From assembly GCF_034661235.1 (NCBI RefSeq), contig NZ_CP141059.1, forward strand, positions 3,471,501 to 3,535,500: a stretch of DNA of 64,000 nucleotides. The letters run 5' to 3'. Both the position numbers and the translations under genes were made by a program. Positions within the stretch are counted from its first letter, which is position 1. Each line of letters begins with the position of its first letter. Below the pieces are notes generated by a model that saw only the letters and a program-made list of their open reading frames with translations, ran no database searches and was not told the origin of the DNA. The stretch is from Nocardioides bizhenqiangii. Its GTDB lineage: Bacteria > Actinomycetota > Actinomycetes > Propionibacteriales > Nocardioidaceae. Positions 28,440 through 36,785 of the stretch are shown here, piece by piece.

Positions 28440-29669
28440 TCAGGACGCTGGTAGCGCGCGCCCCCGGCGATGTGCGACCGCCGACCACAGCAGGATCACC
28501 ACGCCCAGCGCACTGAGGCCGGCGCCGAGAACCGCCGGCGCCCGGTAGCCCCAGCCCGCGGCGATCACGAGACCACCGAGCCAAGCGCCCAGGGCGTTGG
28601 CGATGTTGAGCGCGGCGTGGTTCATTGCCGCGCCCAGTGTCACGGCGCCACCGGCGACGTCCATCAACCGCAGCTGCAGGTTGACGACCAGCACCGACCC
28701 GGAGGCGGTGACCAGGAACGCGACCGGCAGCAACGCCCAGCCCCCCGGCGCGGCGACGTAGTAGGCGAGCAGGATGAGGGAGCCGAACCCGGCGGAGAGC
28801 AGCAGGCTGCGGAAGACCGACCACGCCGCCAGCTCGCCCGCCACCCAGGTGCCGACCACCATGCCGAGCCCGAGCGCGAGCACGAAGAACGGGACCGTAC
28901 CCCGCTCGAGACCGCCGACGACGGTGACCGTCTTGGCGATGTAGGAGTAGACGGCGAACATGCCGCCGAACCCGATGGCACCGGCGGCCATGGTCAGCCA
29001 CACCTGCATGCTCCCGAAGAACTCCCGCGCCTCCTTGCGACCGCTCGTCCCCGCGTCGCCGGGCACCGAGGGCACCGCGGCCAGCACGCCGGCGGCAGTG
29101 ATCAGGGCGAGCACGGCGGCCAGGAGGTACGTCGACCGCCACCCGGCCTGCTGCCCGAGCCAGGTCGCCAGCGGCACACCGACCACGTTGGCGACGGACA
29201 GGCCGAGCATCACGCTGGCCACCGCCCGGCCCCGCCGGGCCGGGACGACCAGGCTCGCGGCGACCAGGCTGGCCACTCCGAAGAAGGCCCCGTGCGGCAG
29301 CCCGTCGAGGAACCGCGCGGCCGTCAGCACGCGGTAGTCGGGTGCGATCGCGCTGATCAGGTTGAAGACGCCGTACGCCGCCATCAGGCCGACGAGCATC
29401 GCGCGCCGCGGCAGCGCTGCGCCGAAGAAGGCCAGCACCGGCACGCCGACGACGACCCCCAGGGCGTACGCCGAGATCACGTGACCCGCAGTCGGCACCG
29501 AGACGTCGACACCGTCGGCGATCTCGGGCAGCACGCCCATGGTCATGAACTCGGTGGTCCCGATCGTGAAACCGCCGACCGCGAGCGCCAGGATCGCCAG
29601 CGCAGGTCGGGCGGTAGCGACCACGGGCCCGTCGGCCTGATCAGCACCGGCGACCTCGGCCGCCGTCAT
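28440..29669 (-). CDS. MFS transporter (arabinose-efflux-permease type)
   Basis: Twelve-helix major facilitator of 409 residues. The first helix region TIGTTEFMTMGVLPEIADG is the hallmark of the AraJ/YdhP/SotB-like drug-proton antiporter group, and PRRAMLVGLMAAYGVFN and PARRGRAVASVMLGLSVANV are the conserved loop and helix regions. It probably exports sugars or small toxic compounds by proton antiport; the substrate is unknown. The start chosen is the ATG at 29669; a GTG at 29708 would lie inside the direct-repeat element at 29696-29747. Neither start has a strong ribosome-binding site. Confidence 0.88.
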   Translation of the reverse strand: MTAAEVAGADQADGPVVATARPALAILALAVGGFTIGTTEFMTMGVLPEIADGVDVSVPTAGHVISAYALGVVVGVPVLAFFGAALPRRAMLVGLMAAYGVFNLISAIAPDYRVLTAARFLDGLPHGAFFGVASLVAASLVVPARRGRAVASVMLGLSVANVVGVPLATWLGQQAGWRSTYLLAAVLALITAAGVLAAVPSVPGDAGTSGRKEAREFFGSMQVWLTMAAGAIGFGGMFAVYSYIAKTVTVVGGLERGTVPFFVLALGLGMVVGTWVAGELAAWSVFRSLLLSAGFGSLILLAYYVAAPGGWALLPVAFLVTASGSVLVVNLQLRLMDVAGGAVTLGAAMNHAALNIANALGAWLGGLVIAAGWGYRAPAVLGAGLSALGVVILLWSAVAHRRGRALPAS

Positions 29670-29695
29670 CGGGCAGGAGTCATCGGCGTGGGAGT

Positions 29696-29747
29696 CACGT
29701 GGGGGCACAACCCCGGAAGGCCCCCGGGCATTCCGCTCGGCCAGGAT
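29696..29747. repeat. Left copy of a 52-bp direct repeat
   Basis: A 52-base segment beginning CACGTGGGGG is repeated in the same orientation at 31645-31695 with about 85% identity by eye. It includes an exact 18-base block CCGGGCATTCCGCTCGGC (29724-29741). The two copies bracket the L,D-transpeptidase and secreted-protein genes. Function unknown; it could be a duplicated promoter segment or the scar of an insertion or recombination event. Confidence 0.6.
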
Positions 29748-29785
29748 CAGTGGGCCTCTCGGGGGCCCCGGCCGCCCGTCGTCGG

Positions 29786-30637
29786 TCAGCCGGTCACCGG
29801 GACGTTGCGGTCGACCGGGGTCGGGGTCGGCGCGGGCGGGAGCGGCTCGGGATTGCGATCGTGGGCGATCGGACCGCCGCAGGTGGTCGACGCCAGGACG
29901 GCGACTTCCTGGCCACCGAGCTCGAGCACGAGACCGTCGACGGTGAAGTCCTCACCCTCCGTGGTCTGCCGGTTGAGCGTGATCTTGATCAGCGGCTCGA
30001 GCTCCGCGGGCAGCACAGAGGTGTTCGCGGCCACGTTGTCGGTGTCGTTGATCGGTACTGTGCTTCCGAAGATGCGAACGTCCGAGACAGCCACACTGCC
30101 TGTCCTGTCGTCGCACTCCACGTGAAGCGTGTCGACGGACGCCAGTTCGGCGAACGTCCCACCGCCGATGACCAGGCAGAGGTCGCGAAGGTTGCCGGGC
30201 GTGGCGATGAGCTCCTGGAGGTTCCCGGGCAACTGGTCGAAGATCTGCTCGTCGACGTCGGGCGCGGGTTCCGGGGGGAGCTGGTCGCACGCACCCTTGA
30301 TCTGCTGCAATGCGGTTCGCAGCTCCTCAGGGAGCTGGTCAAGGCCACTGCCAAGGGTGAGGTCGGTGACCTCTGCCGTGGCCCGGTCGTCCTCCGCGGT
30401 CACCGTCAAGACGCCGCCGGCAGCCAGTTGTTCGAGCTCGGCAGGCAGCTCACCGCCGGCGCTGCGAGGACCCTCTGGGAACTTGGCAGCCGGCTCCCCG
30501 GGCGACCCGCCCAGCGAGAAACCGTATGCCGACGAGCGCGACTGATGGTCGCCGCTGGCGCTTGGGACGCCCAGCATCATCGTGGCGGCAGTGGCCAGCG
30601 CGACGCAGGCGATACCAGCCTTGGCGTGGATCTTCAT
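29786..30637 (-). CDS. Secreted protein, possible choice-of-anchor P type
   Basis: Exported 283-residue protein with a clear signal peptide (MKIHAKAGIACVALATAA, cleavage probably near PSASG). The mature part begins SSAYGFSLGG and ends with a domain containing LVLELGGQEVAVLASTTCGGP, then a Pro-rich tail. This layout resembles the choice-of-anchor P group of actinobacterial secreted proteins; the family call is tentative. The middle has several Leu-Pro-rich amphipathic segments (DQLPEELRTALQQIKGACD). It follows the L,D-transpeptidase by 32 bases and is probably co-transcribed, hinting at a cell-wall location. Confidence 0.65.
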   Translation of the reverse strand: MKIHAKAGIACVALATAATMMLGVPSASGDHQSRSSAYGFSLGGSPGEPAAKFPEGPRSAGGELPAELEQLAAGGVLTVTAEDDRATAEVTDLTLGSGLDQLPEELRTALQQIKGACDQLPPEPAPDVDEQIFDQLPGNLQELIATPGNLRDLCLVIGGGTFAELASVDTLHVECDDRTGSVAVSDVRIFGSTVPINDTDNVAANTSVLPAELEPLIKITLNRQTTEGEDFTVDGLVLELGGQEVAVLASTTCGGPIAHDRNPEPLPPAPTPTPVDRNVPVTG

Positions 30638-30669
30638 TTTCTTCCTCCGGTGCAGGTGCAGTTGCCCCG

Positions 30670-31506
30670 CTAGTTGTCATCGATGAGCACCAAGGTGCCG
30701 AGCGGCACTTGGGCGAGCTGTTCCAATGCGTCGTCAGGCACGCGGATGCAGCCGTGACTGACTGCGTTGCCGAAGACGGAGTCGTCGGGCCACCCGTGGA
30801 TTGCGACCGTGCCCGGCCCCCCGCCGTAGCTGTCGAGCGTGTCGCTGTGCGACCCCAGCGGCAGGATCACCGGTGAGTACGACTGTTCGGCGTCCACGAT
30901 GGAGCCGAGCAGGAAGGTGCGGCCCGTGGGCGTCGGTGTTTCCGCGGTGCCGACCGCGACCGGCCAATGACCCAGGAGTTCGCCATCCCTGAAGAGCTCC
31001 AGCTCGCGGGAGCCCACGTGGACGCGGATCAGGTACGGCGTGCGCGCCTGCTCCACGGAGCTGGTCTTGAGCCACCCCGTCGAGCCGTTGGGCCGCGAGG
31101 GTAGGAGTACCTGCACCCAGCCCGGTCGGCGGTCGATCACCGGCAGCCAGGTCTCGCCCATCTGGTTCGGTGTCACCTTGGCGAAGGGACGACCGTCCAG
31201 CTCGGCGTACACGGGAAGCGTGCGCTTCGGATGTACGACGTCACCCGCCGTGGTCGCCCGCGGCTCGGTGTCCCGCGGTGCACGGGGGAGCCTCGCCTTG
31301 GTCGTCGAGGCGACCAGCTTCGTGACGTCCACCTCGGCGGCACCCGATCGTGGAGAGCCGGGTCGATCGGAGTCGGGAGACAGCAGGAAAGCAGCGGCGA
31401 TCGCGCCCACGGAGGCGACCGCGACGAGCGTGGCCAGGCGTGAGCCCCAGCCGCTCACGACGCTGCCAGGCGAACTGCCGGACTCCACTGCATTGCTTTT
31501 CGGCAC
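30670..31506 (-). CDS. L,D-transpeptidase (YkuD domain)
   Basis: Membrane-anchored cell-wall enzyme of 278 residues that would form 3-3 peptidoglycan cross-links or attach proteins. One N-terminal helix (23-42) anchors it. An SH3-like stretch follows (about 95-150, ETWLPVIDRRPGWVQVLLP), then the YkuD domain from about 158. The active-site signature is present: His237 in AIHGW, then SHGCIRV at 250-256 with nucleophile Cys253. It is the first gene of a two-gene unit with the secreted protein downstream and is divergent from the phosphatase-like gene at 31702. Confidence 0.9.
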   Translation of the reverse strand: MPKSNAVESGSSPGSVVSGWGSRLATLVAVASVGAIAAAFLLSPDSDRPGSPRSGAAEVDVTKLVASTTKARLPRAPRDTEPRATTAGDVVHPKRTLPVYAELDGRPFAKVTPNQMGETWLPVIDRRPGWVQVLLPSRPNGSTGWLKTSSVEQARTPYLIRVHVGSRELELFRDGELLGHWPVAVGTAETPTPTGRTFLLGSIVDAEQSYSPVILPLGSHSDTLDSYGGGPGTVAIHGWPDDSVFGNAVSHGCIRVPDDALEQLAQVPLGTLVLIDDN

Positions 31507-31528
31507 GAGCTTCCCACTCCCTACCGAT

Positions 31529-31560
31529 ACAACGACCCAATGCCGAATGGGTCATGTTGT
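31529..31560. promoter_or_regulatory. Inverted repeat in divergent promoter region
   Basis: ACAAC-GACCCA-(8 bases)-TGGGTC-AT-GTTGT forms an 11-pair interrupted palindrome 23 bases upstream of the L,D-transpeptidase start and within the 195-base gap shared with the gene at 31702. It could be an operator or a leader hairpin. No regulator is suggested by neighbours. Confidence 0.35.
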
Positions 31561-31644
31561 CGTTCCCGGATCGGAGACTCCGCCCGCTGGCGGCTCGGGG
31601 GATCCGACTCCGGAACCATTCGCCCGAAGCGGCCCCTGGCCCGG

Positions 31645-31695
31645 CACGTGGGGCTCGACCCCCGAAGACCGCCGGGCATTCCGCTCGGCGAGGAT
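31645..31695. repeat. Right copy of the 52-bp direct repeat
   Basis: This is the second copy of the element at 29696-29747, 51 bases long with the same exact 18-base block at 31672-31689. It ends 6 bases before the GTG start of the phosphatase-like gene, so this copy forms that gene's immediate leader. The left copy has no rightward gene behind it, so the shared sequence is not explained by coding. Confidence 0.6.
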
Positions 31696-31701
31696 GGAAC
31701 C

Positions 31702-32499
31702 GTGAGCGCTGCCGCATCCGACATCGACGTCGCCCTGACCGCCGCCGACGCCGGCGCGGCGGTCGTCAGAGCCGCGTACGGCACCCGGCCCGTCCGGCAC
31801 GCCAAGTCCGATCGTGACTTCGCGACCGACGCCGACCTCGATGCCGAGCGCGCGATCCTCGACGTCCTGACGAAGGAGCGCCCCGGTGACCGCGTCCTGG
31901 GCGAGGAGACCGGCGAGTCGGGCGGCTCGGGAGCGCGCCGGTGGCTGGTCGACCCGTTGTGCGGCACCCTCAACTTTGCTGCGCAGACCCCCCTCTTCGC
32001 AGTCAACGTGGCGCTTGCCGACGACTCTGGTGTGATCGCGGCCGTCTCGGCCGACCCGATCACGGGCGAGCGGTTCTGGACCGACGGCGCTCGGGCCTTC
32101 GTCCGCCGCGGAAGCGTCGATGAGCCCATGACGCCGTCGGCCGATTCGCACCTGGTGAACGTCAACTGCGATGGTCCGGCGGACCTACCGTTCGTCGGAC
32201 CACAGCTCGTCGGCGACCCGGTGTTCGTGGCCGCGTTCGGCCCCCGCGTCCTGTCGACGACCCTGGCGCTGGCGTGGGTCGCCGCCGGCCGCCAGGCGGG
32301 ATACGTGACGGACGGGGCGCTCGTGGACAACGTGCACTTCGCGGCAGGGATCGCCCTCTGCCGGGGAGCAGGGTGCATCGTCACGGATCTCGCGGGCGAG
32401 TCGCTCGTCGAGGGTCGAGGGCTGATCGCCGCCGCCGACGCCGCGACTCATCAGCGCCTGGTCGAGATCGTCCGACCCCACCTCACGGCGGCCCAGTAG
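31702..32499 (+). CDS. Inositol-monophosphatase-family protein with altered metal site
   Basis: 265-residue member of the IMPase/FBPase superfamily. Recognisable parts are KSDRDFATDAD near residues 35-45, GEE at 67-69, VDPLCGTLNF at 83-92 and HFAAGIALCRGAG at 212-224. Active enzymes have DPxDGT and WDxAAG; here the second Asp is Cys87 and the Asp of the late motif is His212. Two of the magnesium ligands are therefore missing, and catalysis may be changed or lost. The start chosen is GTG at 31702, just after a repeat element. The gene stands alone, convergent with a methyltransferase gene. The family is clear; the activity is not. Confidence 0.75.
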   Translation: MSAAASDIDVALTAADAGAAVVRAAYGTRPVRHAKSDRDFATDADLDAERAILDVLTKERPGDRVLGEETGESGGSGARRWLVDPLCGTLNFAAQTPLFAVNVALADDSGVIAAVSADPITGERFWTDGARAFVRRGSVDEPMTPSADSHLVNVNCDGPADLPFVGPQLVGDPVFVAAFGPRVLSTTLALAWVAAGRQAGYVTDGALVDNVHFAAGIALCRGAGCIVTDLAGESLVEGRGLIAAADAATHQRLVEIVRPHLTAAQ

Positions 32500-32526
32500 G
32501 GATCGGTGGCGGCCGGGTCGCCGCCA

Positions 32527-33345
32527 TCAGGGCGCCGGTGTGGCCGTTGCGAGGAGGTGTGGGCTGAGACCGAGCAGCTCGGGAACCCGTTCGATCGCTC
32601 GTGCGGCATCGAGGAGCACGTTCCAGGCGGCCTGGTCGACGATCCGGGACTGCATGTCGGTTGCAGCTAGCGGCAGACCTTCCACACCGACGAGGTCATC
32701 GAGCTGCAAGTCGGCGTCGGACACCTCCTCAACCAGGTCACCGGGACGGTGGGTGTACCCGACGAATCCGTTCGGCACGACGGGTGGGAGCTGCCCAGTG
32801 CGTTCGACTTGGGGCAGAAGTTGCAGGAAGTCGGGGTTCTGCTCGTAGAGCCGTTCCTGGAGGACTCCGTCGAGGCGTGGCGCCCATCTCGAGATTGCTG
32901 CGATGAAGATCGGACCGCCGGCGCGGACGATCCGGCCGGCTTCCTTCAATGCTTCGATCCGATCCTCACGTTCGGGCAGGTGGTAGAGCGGGCCTAAGAG
33001 CAGCACCGCATCAACCGAGGAGTCGGGGAGGTCGACATGGCGAGCATCGCCGACTGCGGTCTGGATGGTGGGGCGACCCAATGCTTGGAGCTGCTCGACA
33101 TGGAGCTGCATCAGGTCACGGTGATGGACGGCGTATCCCAGCTCGGCGAGCCAGAACGCGTAGCGTCCGGGTCCACCGCCGATGTCGGCGATGGCCGCTG
33201 GAGCCGGCGGCATGCGCCGTTGAAGAATCTCGATGGTCCGCTGGAACTCCAGGGCTCCCTTCGACCCTGCGAGACGGTCTCGCTCCTTGCCCTGCTCGTA
33301 GTAGGCCCTCATCTGGGCATCTTCACTAGCCACGAGACCGAGCAT
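32527..33345 (-). CDS. Class I SAM-dependent methyltransferase
   Basis: Soluble 272-residue methyltransferase with motif I at about 52-61 (AIADIGGGPGRY), a motif II-like acidic end of strand 2 (HHRDLMQLH), VGDARHVDLPDSSVDAVLLLGPLYHL for motifs III-IV and an IVRAGGPIFIAAISR post-motif. The target molecule is unknown. I use the ATG at 33345; the frame opens at 33414 with a non-conserved leader, and a GTG 12 bases further in is also possible. It is in a slightly lower-GC accessory stretch together with a small kinase and a broken endonuclease gene. Confidence 0.8.
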   Translation of the reverse strand: MLGLVASEDAQMRAYYEQGKERDRLAGSKGALEFQRTIEILQRRMPPAPAAIADIGGGPGRYAFWLAELGYAVHHRDLMQLHVEQLQALGRPTIQTAVGDARHVDLPDSSVDAVLLLGPLYHLPEREDRIEALKEAGRIVRAGGPIFIAAISRWAPRLDGVLQERLYEQNPDFLQLLPQVERTGQLPPVVPNGFVGYTHRPGDLVEEVSDADLQLDDLVGVEGLPLAATDMQSRIVDQAAWNVLLDAARAIERVPELLGLSPHLLATATPAP

Positions 33346-33441
33346 GCCCTGTCCGCCGGTGGAATCTGGAGTGGAGTCCCCTGCGCATACGAGGCTGCGG
33401 AGACGGAAGCACAAGGGCTCCCGCGAGCACGCAGGGCGGCA

Positions 33442-33918
33442 TTAGCGGACTCCTGCGACTTGCGGCGGATCAGGGCGCATCGTGATCAACTCTGCGATGA
33501 CGTCGGCGAGTTCCGAGGGAGATCGTTGCCCGTCGACCTCGAGGGTGGCGCGCCGTCGCAGAAGTGGTTCGACGGTCTCGACGTAGCGAGCGATCTCGAC
33601 GCGGTGCTGGTGCGTGCTGCCGTAGGGATTGGTGGTCCGGCTCGTTACGCGCTCGATCAGCACGTGGAGTGGCGCGCTGATCAGGACAACGTGTTCGAAG
33701 CGGTCGTAGAAGAGGCTCTGGTTCTCCACCGTTCCTGACACGACCACGTCGGTGTAGCTGGCGATCAGGTCGTCCATTCGTCGTTCGTCCCACGTACCGT
33801 CGGGCAGGGTCCAGTCGTCGTAATCGGTGTCGACGGCGCGGTGCCCTCGGCGTCGCAGCTCCGTCAGCACTGTCGACTTGCCCGTGCCAGACATCCCTGT
33901 CACCAACACGCGGGCCAC
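33442..33918 (-). CDS. Small P-loop NTPase, nucleoside/shikimate-kinase-like
   Basis: 158-residue P-loop protein beginning MARVLVTGMSGTGKSTVL, with Walker A at residues 8-15. A DTDYDDW segment (about 31-37) resembles the substrate-binding acidic motif of AAA_18/adenylate-kinase-like small kinases. A lid-like Arg-rich part (LIERVTSRTTNPYG) follows. It probably phosphorylates a small molecule; the substrate is unknown. The start chosen is the GTG at 33918 right before the first strand; an ATG at 33960 would add 14 acidic residues. No operon partner is evident. Confidence 0.7.
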   Translation of the reverse strand: MARVLVTGMSGTGKSTVLTELRRRGHRAVDTDYDDWTLPDGTWDERRMDDLIASYTDVVVSGTVENQSLFYDRFEHVVLISAPLHVLIERVTSRTTNPYGSTHQHRVEIARYVETVEPLLRRRATLEVDGQRSPSELADVIAELITMRPDPPQVAGVR

Positions 33919-33960
33919 GACAGCAATGTAGTCGGCGTCATCCGCTTCGCTCGCGCGCAC

Positions 33961-34279
33961 GCCGACGGCAGTAGCGGACGGTGCAACCAGTTAGCGCGAA
34001 CCGGTCATCACCTGGAGGCGCGTACTGGCTGCGGCGATCGCCCTGGTCCACTGGTCGCGGTCATGGTCGTGGCCATCAACGTCTGGTGGTCCGTGTGGGC
34101 GCACGACGTCGCCCGCTCGTTCCCGGTCGCCGACTCGCCAGCCTGTCGCACCATGAATCGAACGCTATCCGACGCGACCGTGCACGGCATGGAATCGGCC
34201 CGCCCGCGCACGTCGGGCGGCAGTAGCGGGCGGTGAACTTCGGTGGCGCGCCGAGGATTCCTGAACGAGCATTGCACGA
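33961..34279. other. Gap without convincing gene
   Basis: About 320 bases between the kinase-like gene and a small possible gene. The open frames here have Arg/Ser/His-rich translations typical of antisense shadow. The only structure I see is a short repeated motif, CGGCAGTAGCGGACGGT at 33965-33981 and a near copy at 34216-34232. The region could be gene debris. Confidence 0.4.
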
Positions 34280-34483
34280 GTGAACGAGGAACCGGTGCAC
34301 GATCTAACCGACTGGGTCGTCATCCTTGGCCCCGGCCCGCTCGCAGTCGTCAGGACGCAACTACAGGCGTGGCGTGCAGGTGAAGGTCGCAACGTCCCCG
34401 ATGACGACATTCGGGTCGACACCATTCGCGCGGATGGCGGCGATGAGATGCGAGTGCGCCGCCGGGTAGTGAGCGACATGTGA
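34280..34483 (+). CDS. Possible small hypothetical protein
   Basis: A 67-codon frame starting GTG encodes an acidic, protein-like sequence (MNEEPVHDLTDWVVILG ... DDIRVDTIRADGGDEM). It lacks the runs of Arg/Pro/Ser seen in shadow frames here, and the antisense frame is clearly low quality. The ribosome-binding site is weak and I recognise no family. It lies in a generally gene-poor accessory stretch. This is a tentative call. Confidence 0.3.
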   Translation: MNEEPVHDLTDWVVILGPGPLAVVRTQLQAWRAGEGRNVPDDDIRVDTIRADGGDEMRVRRRVVSDM

Positions 34484-34536
34484 GCGTGAGCGCTTCTCGG
34501 CAAATGCGGGCGCATCAGACCGAGTGAGACATTGAT

Positions 34537-35783
34537 CTATGCCCGCCGGTGGTAGCGGATGTCGCCGTTGGGGAGTCGTTCGGCGGTGCAGTGGGGGTCG
34601 TGGGCGAGGTGGTGGTGGTAGCTGCAGTGGAGGATGCCGTCGTCGAGGTCGGTGTTCCCGCCGGTGGCCCAGGGTTTCAAATGGTGGGCTTCGGTCCAGG
34701 CGGCGGGGATCGTGCAGCCCTCGGCCCGGCAGCGTTGGTCGCGCAGCCGCATCGCTTTGCGCTGGGCCGGTGAGAACAACCGCCGGCTGCGGCCGAGGTC
34801 GAGGATCTCGCCCCGCCCGCCGAGGACCACCGGGATGATGTCCGCGTTACACGCGAGCCGCCGGACCGCGGTGGCGGAGAGGGGTTCGCCGCCGACAATG
34901 CTGCCGACGCCCAGCTCGGCCCGGAGCGACTCCAGTCCGATGGTGACCATCACCGTGGTCGCATCCCCACCATGCTGGGGCAGCTTGGTCGGGTCGAGGT
35001 GCTCCAGGAGTGCGCAGAAGGCTTGGCCGAGGCGGCGGGGGTAGGGGATCCGGTCCTCCTCCCCACTCAGAGCGTGATCGGCCTTGCGGGGTGAGGTGAA
35101 GGCTTCGAGGTAGGTCAGCAGCCGGTCGCGGTCCAGGACGGGGTGGACGATGGTGGTCCGGGCCAGGCCGTCACCGATCACACCCGGGACCGGAGGCTGG
35201 TCTTCTGCCGTGCTCGTTGTTCCTCGTCCTCGAGCCGTTTGGCGAGTTCGGCTTCGGCGATCTCGGGAGCGACGACCTCGAGCAGGTGGCGGCCGAGGCG
35301 GCGTAGCTCGCTGGGCCGGAACTCCTCGCAGTAGCCCACCATCCGTGCCTCGGCGTCCGACACCAGAGCCGGGTCGAGGTGGTCGGGCAAAGCATCGAGT
35401 GCATCAACCACCACCTGCGCCTGCGGCAATGACACCGTTCCGTCGGCCATCGCGGCCGCGACCCGCTGCCAGCGCCGGTCCAGGGCGTCGGCCAACCGGG
35501 CCTGGGCGCGGCTGACGGGGAAGTCGGCCTTGGTCACCGACGCCAGCCAGGCGCCGGTGTCGCGGGCCAGGGCCAGGCACGCGGCGTCCTCCGCCGTCGC
35601 GACGACCCGGAGCTTGAGCTCGGCGGTCATCGCCTCCAGTCGGGCCAGCGTCGTGACCGCCGCCTTCTTCTCCGCCGGACTCAGGTACACCGGCTGGGCG
35701 TCTCGAACCTCCTCGATCACGGCCGCCGCCTGCTCGGCGCAGGCCAGGATCGGGTGCGGCTGGGGCATCAGCTGCGCGACCAC
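34537..35783 (-). pseudogene. DUF222/HNH endonuclease gene split by a frame change
   Basis: Two adjoining frames give the two halves of one actinobacterial DUF222-HNH protein. The N-terminal half (GTG at 35783 behind GGAGG, to the stop at 35178) has the helical DUF222 region ending EDEEQRARQKTSLRSRV. The C-terminal half (35181 to 34537) begins IGDGLARTTIVHPVLDRDRL and carries the HNH part, RDQRCRAEGCTIPAAWTEAHH with ATGGNTDLDDG and HCSYHHH. In intact relatives these join in one frame. Here GTGTGA at the junction looks like a 2-base TG gain, creating a stop and a GTGA overlap. Either the gene is broken or the halves are made as two coupled polypeptides. Confidence 0.7.
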
Positions 35784-35917
35784 GATGGAGACCTCCCGAG
35801 AACCTCTCTTGTGCGTCCCAGTCAACCCCCGAGGTCCGACACAACGAAACGCTCAGAACCCGCCTGTGGACAGGGGAAACGCAATATCAGGGCTGTGGAC
35901 GACAAGGGGTCCGCAAG

Positions 35918-35962
35918 GGTGGTTTCGAGGCTCCTCGCTGCGCTCGTCGCACCTCAACCACC
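35918..35962. repeat. REP-like palindrome
   Basis: The ends GGTGGTT-tc-GAGG and CCTC-AACCACC are inverted complements around a core containing GCTGCGCTCGTCGC, forming a long stem. This is the common type of intergenic palindrome in Nocardioidaceae-like genomes. Confidence 0.6.
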
Positions 35963-36103
35963 GACCGCGTCGCACCTCAACCCCCAGCGCCGACCTACCA
36001 CCGCGAGCCGGCCGCGGCGCGCACCCAACAGTCCTCCCGCTCTCGTCCAAAGCCCTTTCGGTCGCAACCACGCAGGGCCTGCAGCGAGCGCTCAGAGGCC
36101 CGG

Positions 36104-36146
36104 GGAGTCTCGAGACGGTCGCAGCGCGACCTCCTCGACCAACGAG
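36104..36146. repeat. REP-like palindrome
   Basis: The element has GAGTCTCGAGACGGTCGC, a three-base loop, and GCGACC followed by CTCGACC. The inner stem GGTCGC/GCGACC is perfect. It lies 40 bases past the TetR stop, so it could also help end that transcript. Confidence 0.55.
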
Positions 36147-36185
36147 CGAAACCGGCGCGAGTCCCACAGCCCGGAGGCTTTCAGC

Positions 36186-36785
36186 TCACGGTTCCGTCAG
36201 CGCCTCCAGCGTCCGCTCGATGACGAGGGTCATGTCGCGCCGGGCCGTGACACGATCCTCGGCGGAGGCGACGTACATCGCTGCCTCGTCGGCCACGGCG
36301 ACCAGGGCATGCGCGAGCGGACGCGTCGGCAGGTCGGCGACGGTGCCGTCGGCGACCCCTTGGACCAGCGCCGTCTCGATGAGCGACAGCGCGTAGGGCT
36401 GGAGGATCTCGCGCCACCGCGCCCACCCGAGCACGGACGGGCCGTCGGTCAGCAGGATCCGCTGGACCTCCGGGGCCTCGCAGGCGTCGAGCCAGGTGTC
36501 GAAGGCGCGCTTCATCACAGCCGGGAACGACAGGTCCTCGCCGGCCAGCGCGGATTCGGCGATCCGGTGGGCCACCTCGGCCTCGACCGCCTCGAGCACA
36601 CCGGCGAACAGCTCGGTCTTGTCCGCGAAGTGGTGGTAGAGCGCCCCACGGCTGACCGCCGCCTCCGCGACGATCGCCTCGGTGCCGACGCCGGCGAACC
36701 CGTGCTCGGCGAACAGCCGACGCCCCGCCGCGACCAGCGCGGAGCGGGTCGCGGCGGACCTGTCTGCTTGCGTTCGTCTCGCCAT
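36186..36785 (-). CDS. TetR/AcrR-family transcriptional regulator
   Basis: 199-residue repressor. The N-terminal helix-turn-helix (about residues 10-55) reads RSALVAAGRRLFAEHGFAG, then VAEAAVSRGALYHHFADK, the classic TetR signature. The rest is a ligand-binding and dimerisation domain; the ligand is unknown. It is divergent from an alpha/beta-hydrolase gene. Two near-identical 21-base palindromes fill the gap, one ending on the base before this ATG. Autoregulation and control of the hydrolase are therefore strongly suggested. Confidence 0.93.
   Translation of the reverse strand: MARRTQADRSAATRSALVAAGRRLFAEHGFAGVGTEAIVAEAAVSRGALYHHFADKTELFAGVLEAVEAEVAHRIAESALAGEDLSFPAVMKRAFDTWLDACEAPEVQRILLTDGPSVLGWARWREILQPYALSLIETALVQGVADGTVADLPTRPLAHALVAVADEAAMYVASAEDRVTARRDMTLVIERTLEALTEP

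Larger units (their letters stand above)
35784..36185. other. Gene-free stretch with palindromic repeats
   Basis: About 400 bases between the broken HNH gene and the TetR gene. I see no convincing gene. It holds two REP-like palindromes (35918-35962 and 36104-36146) and a 15-base tandem motif CGTCGCACCTCAACC at 35945 and 35968. Confidence 0.5.

Noticed and set aside
33841..34236. 131-codon plus-strand frame overlapping the kinase start
   Set aside because: Arg/His/Ser-rich translation without domain features, antisense to the P-loop region.
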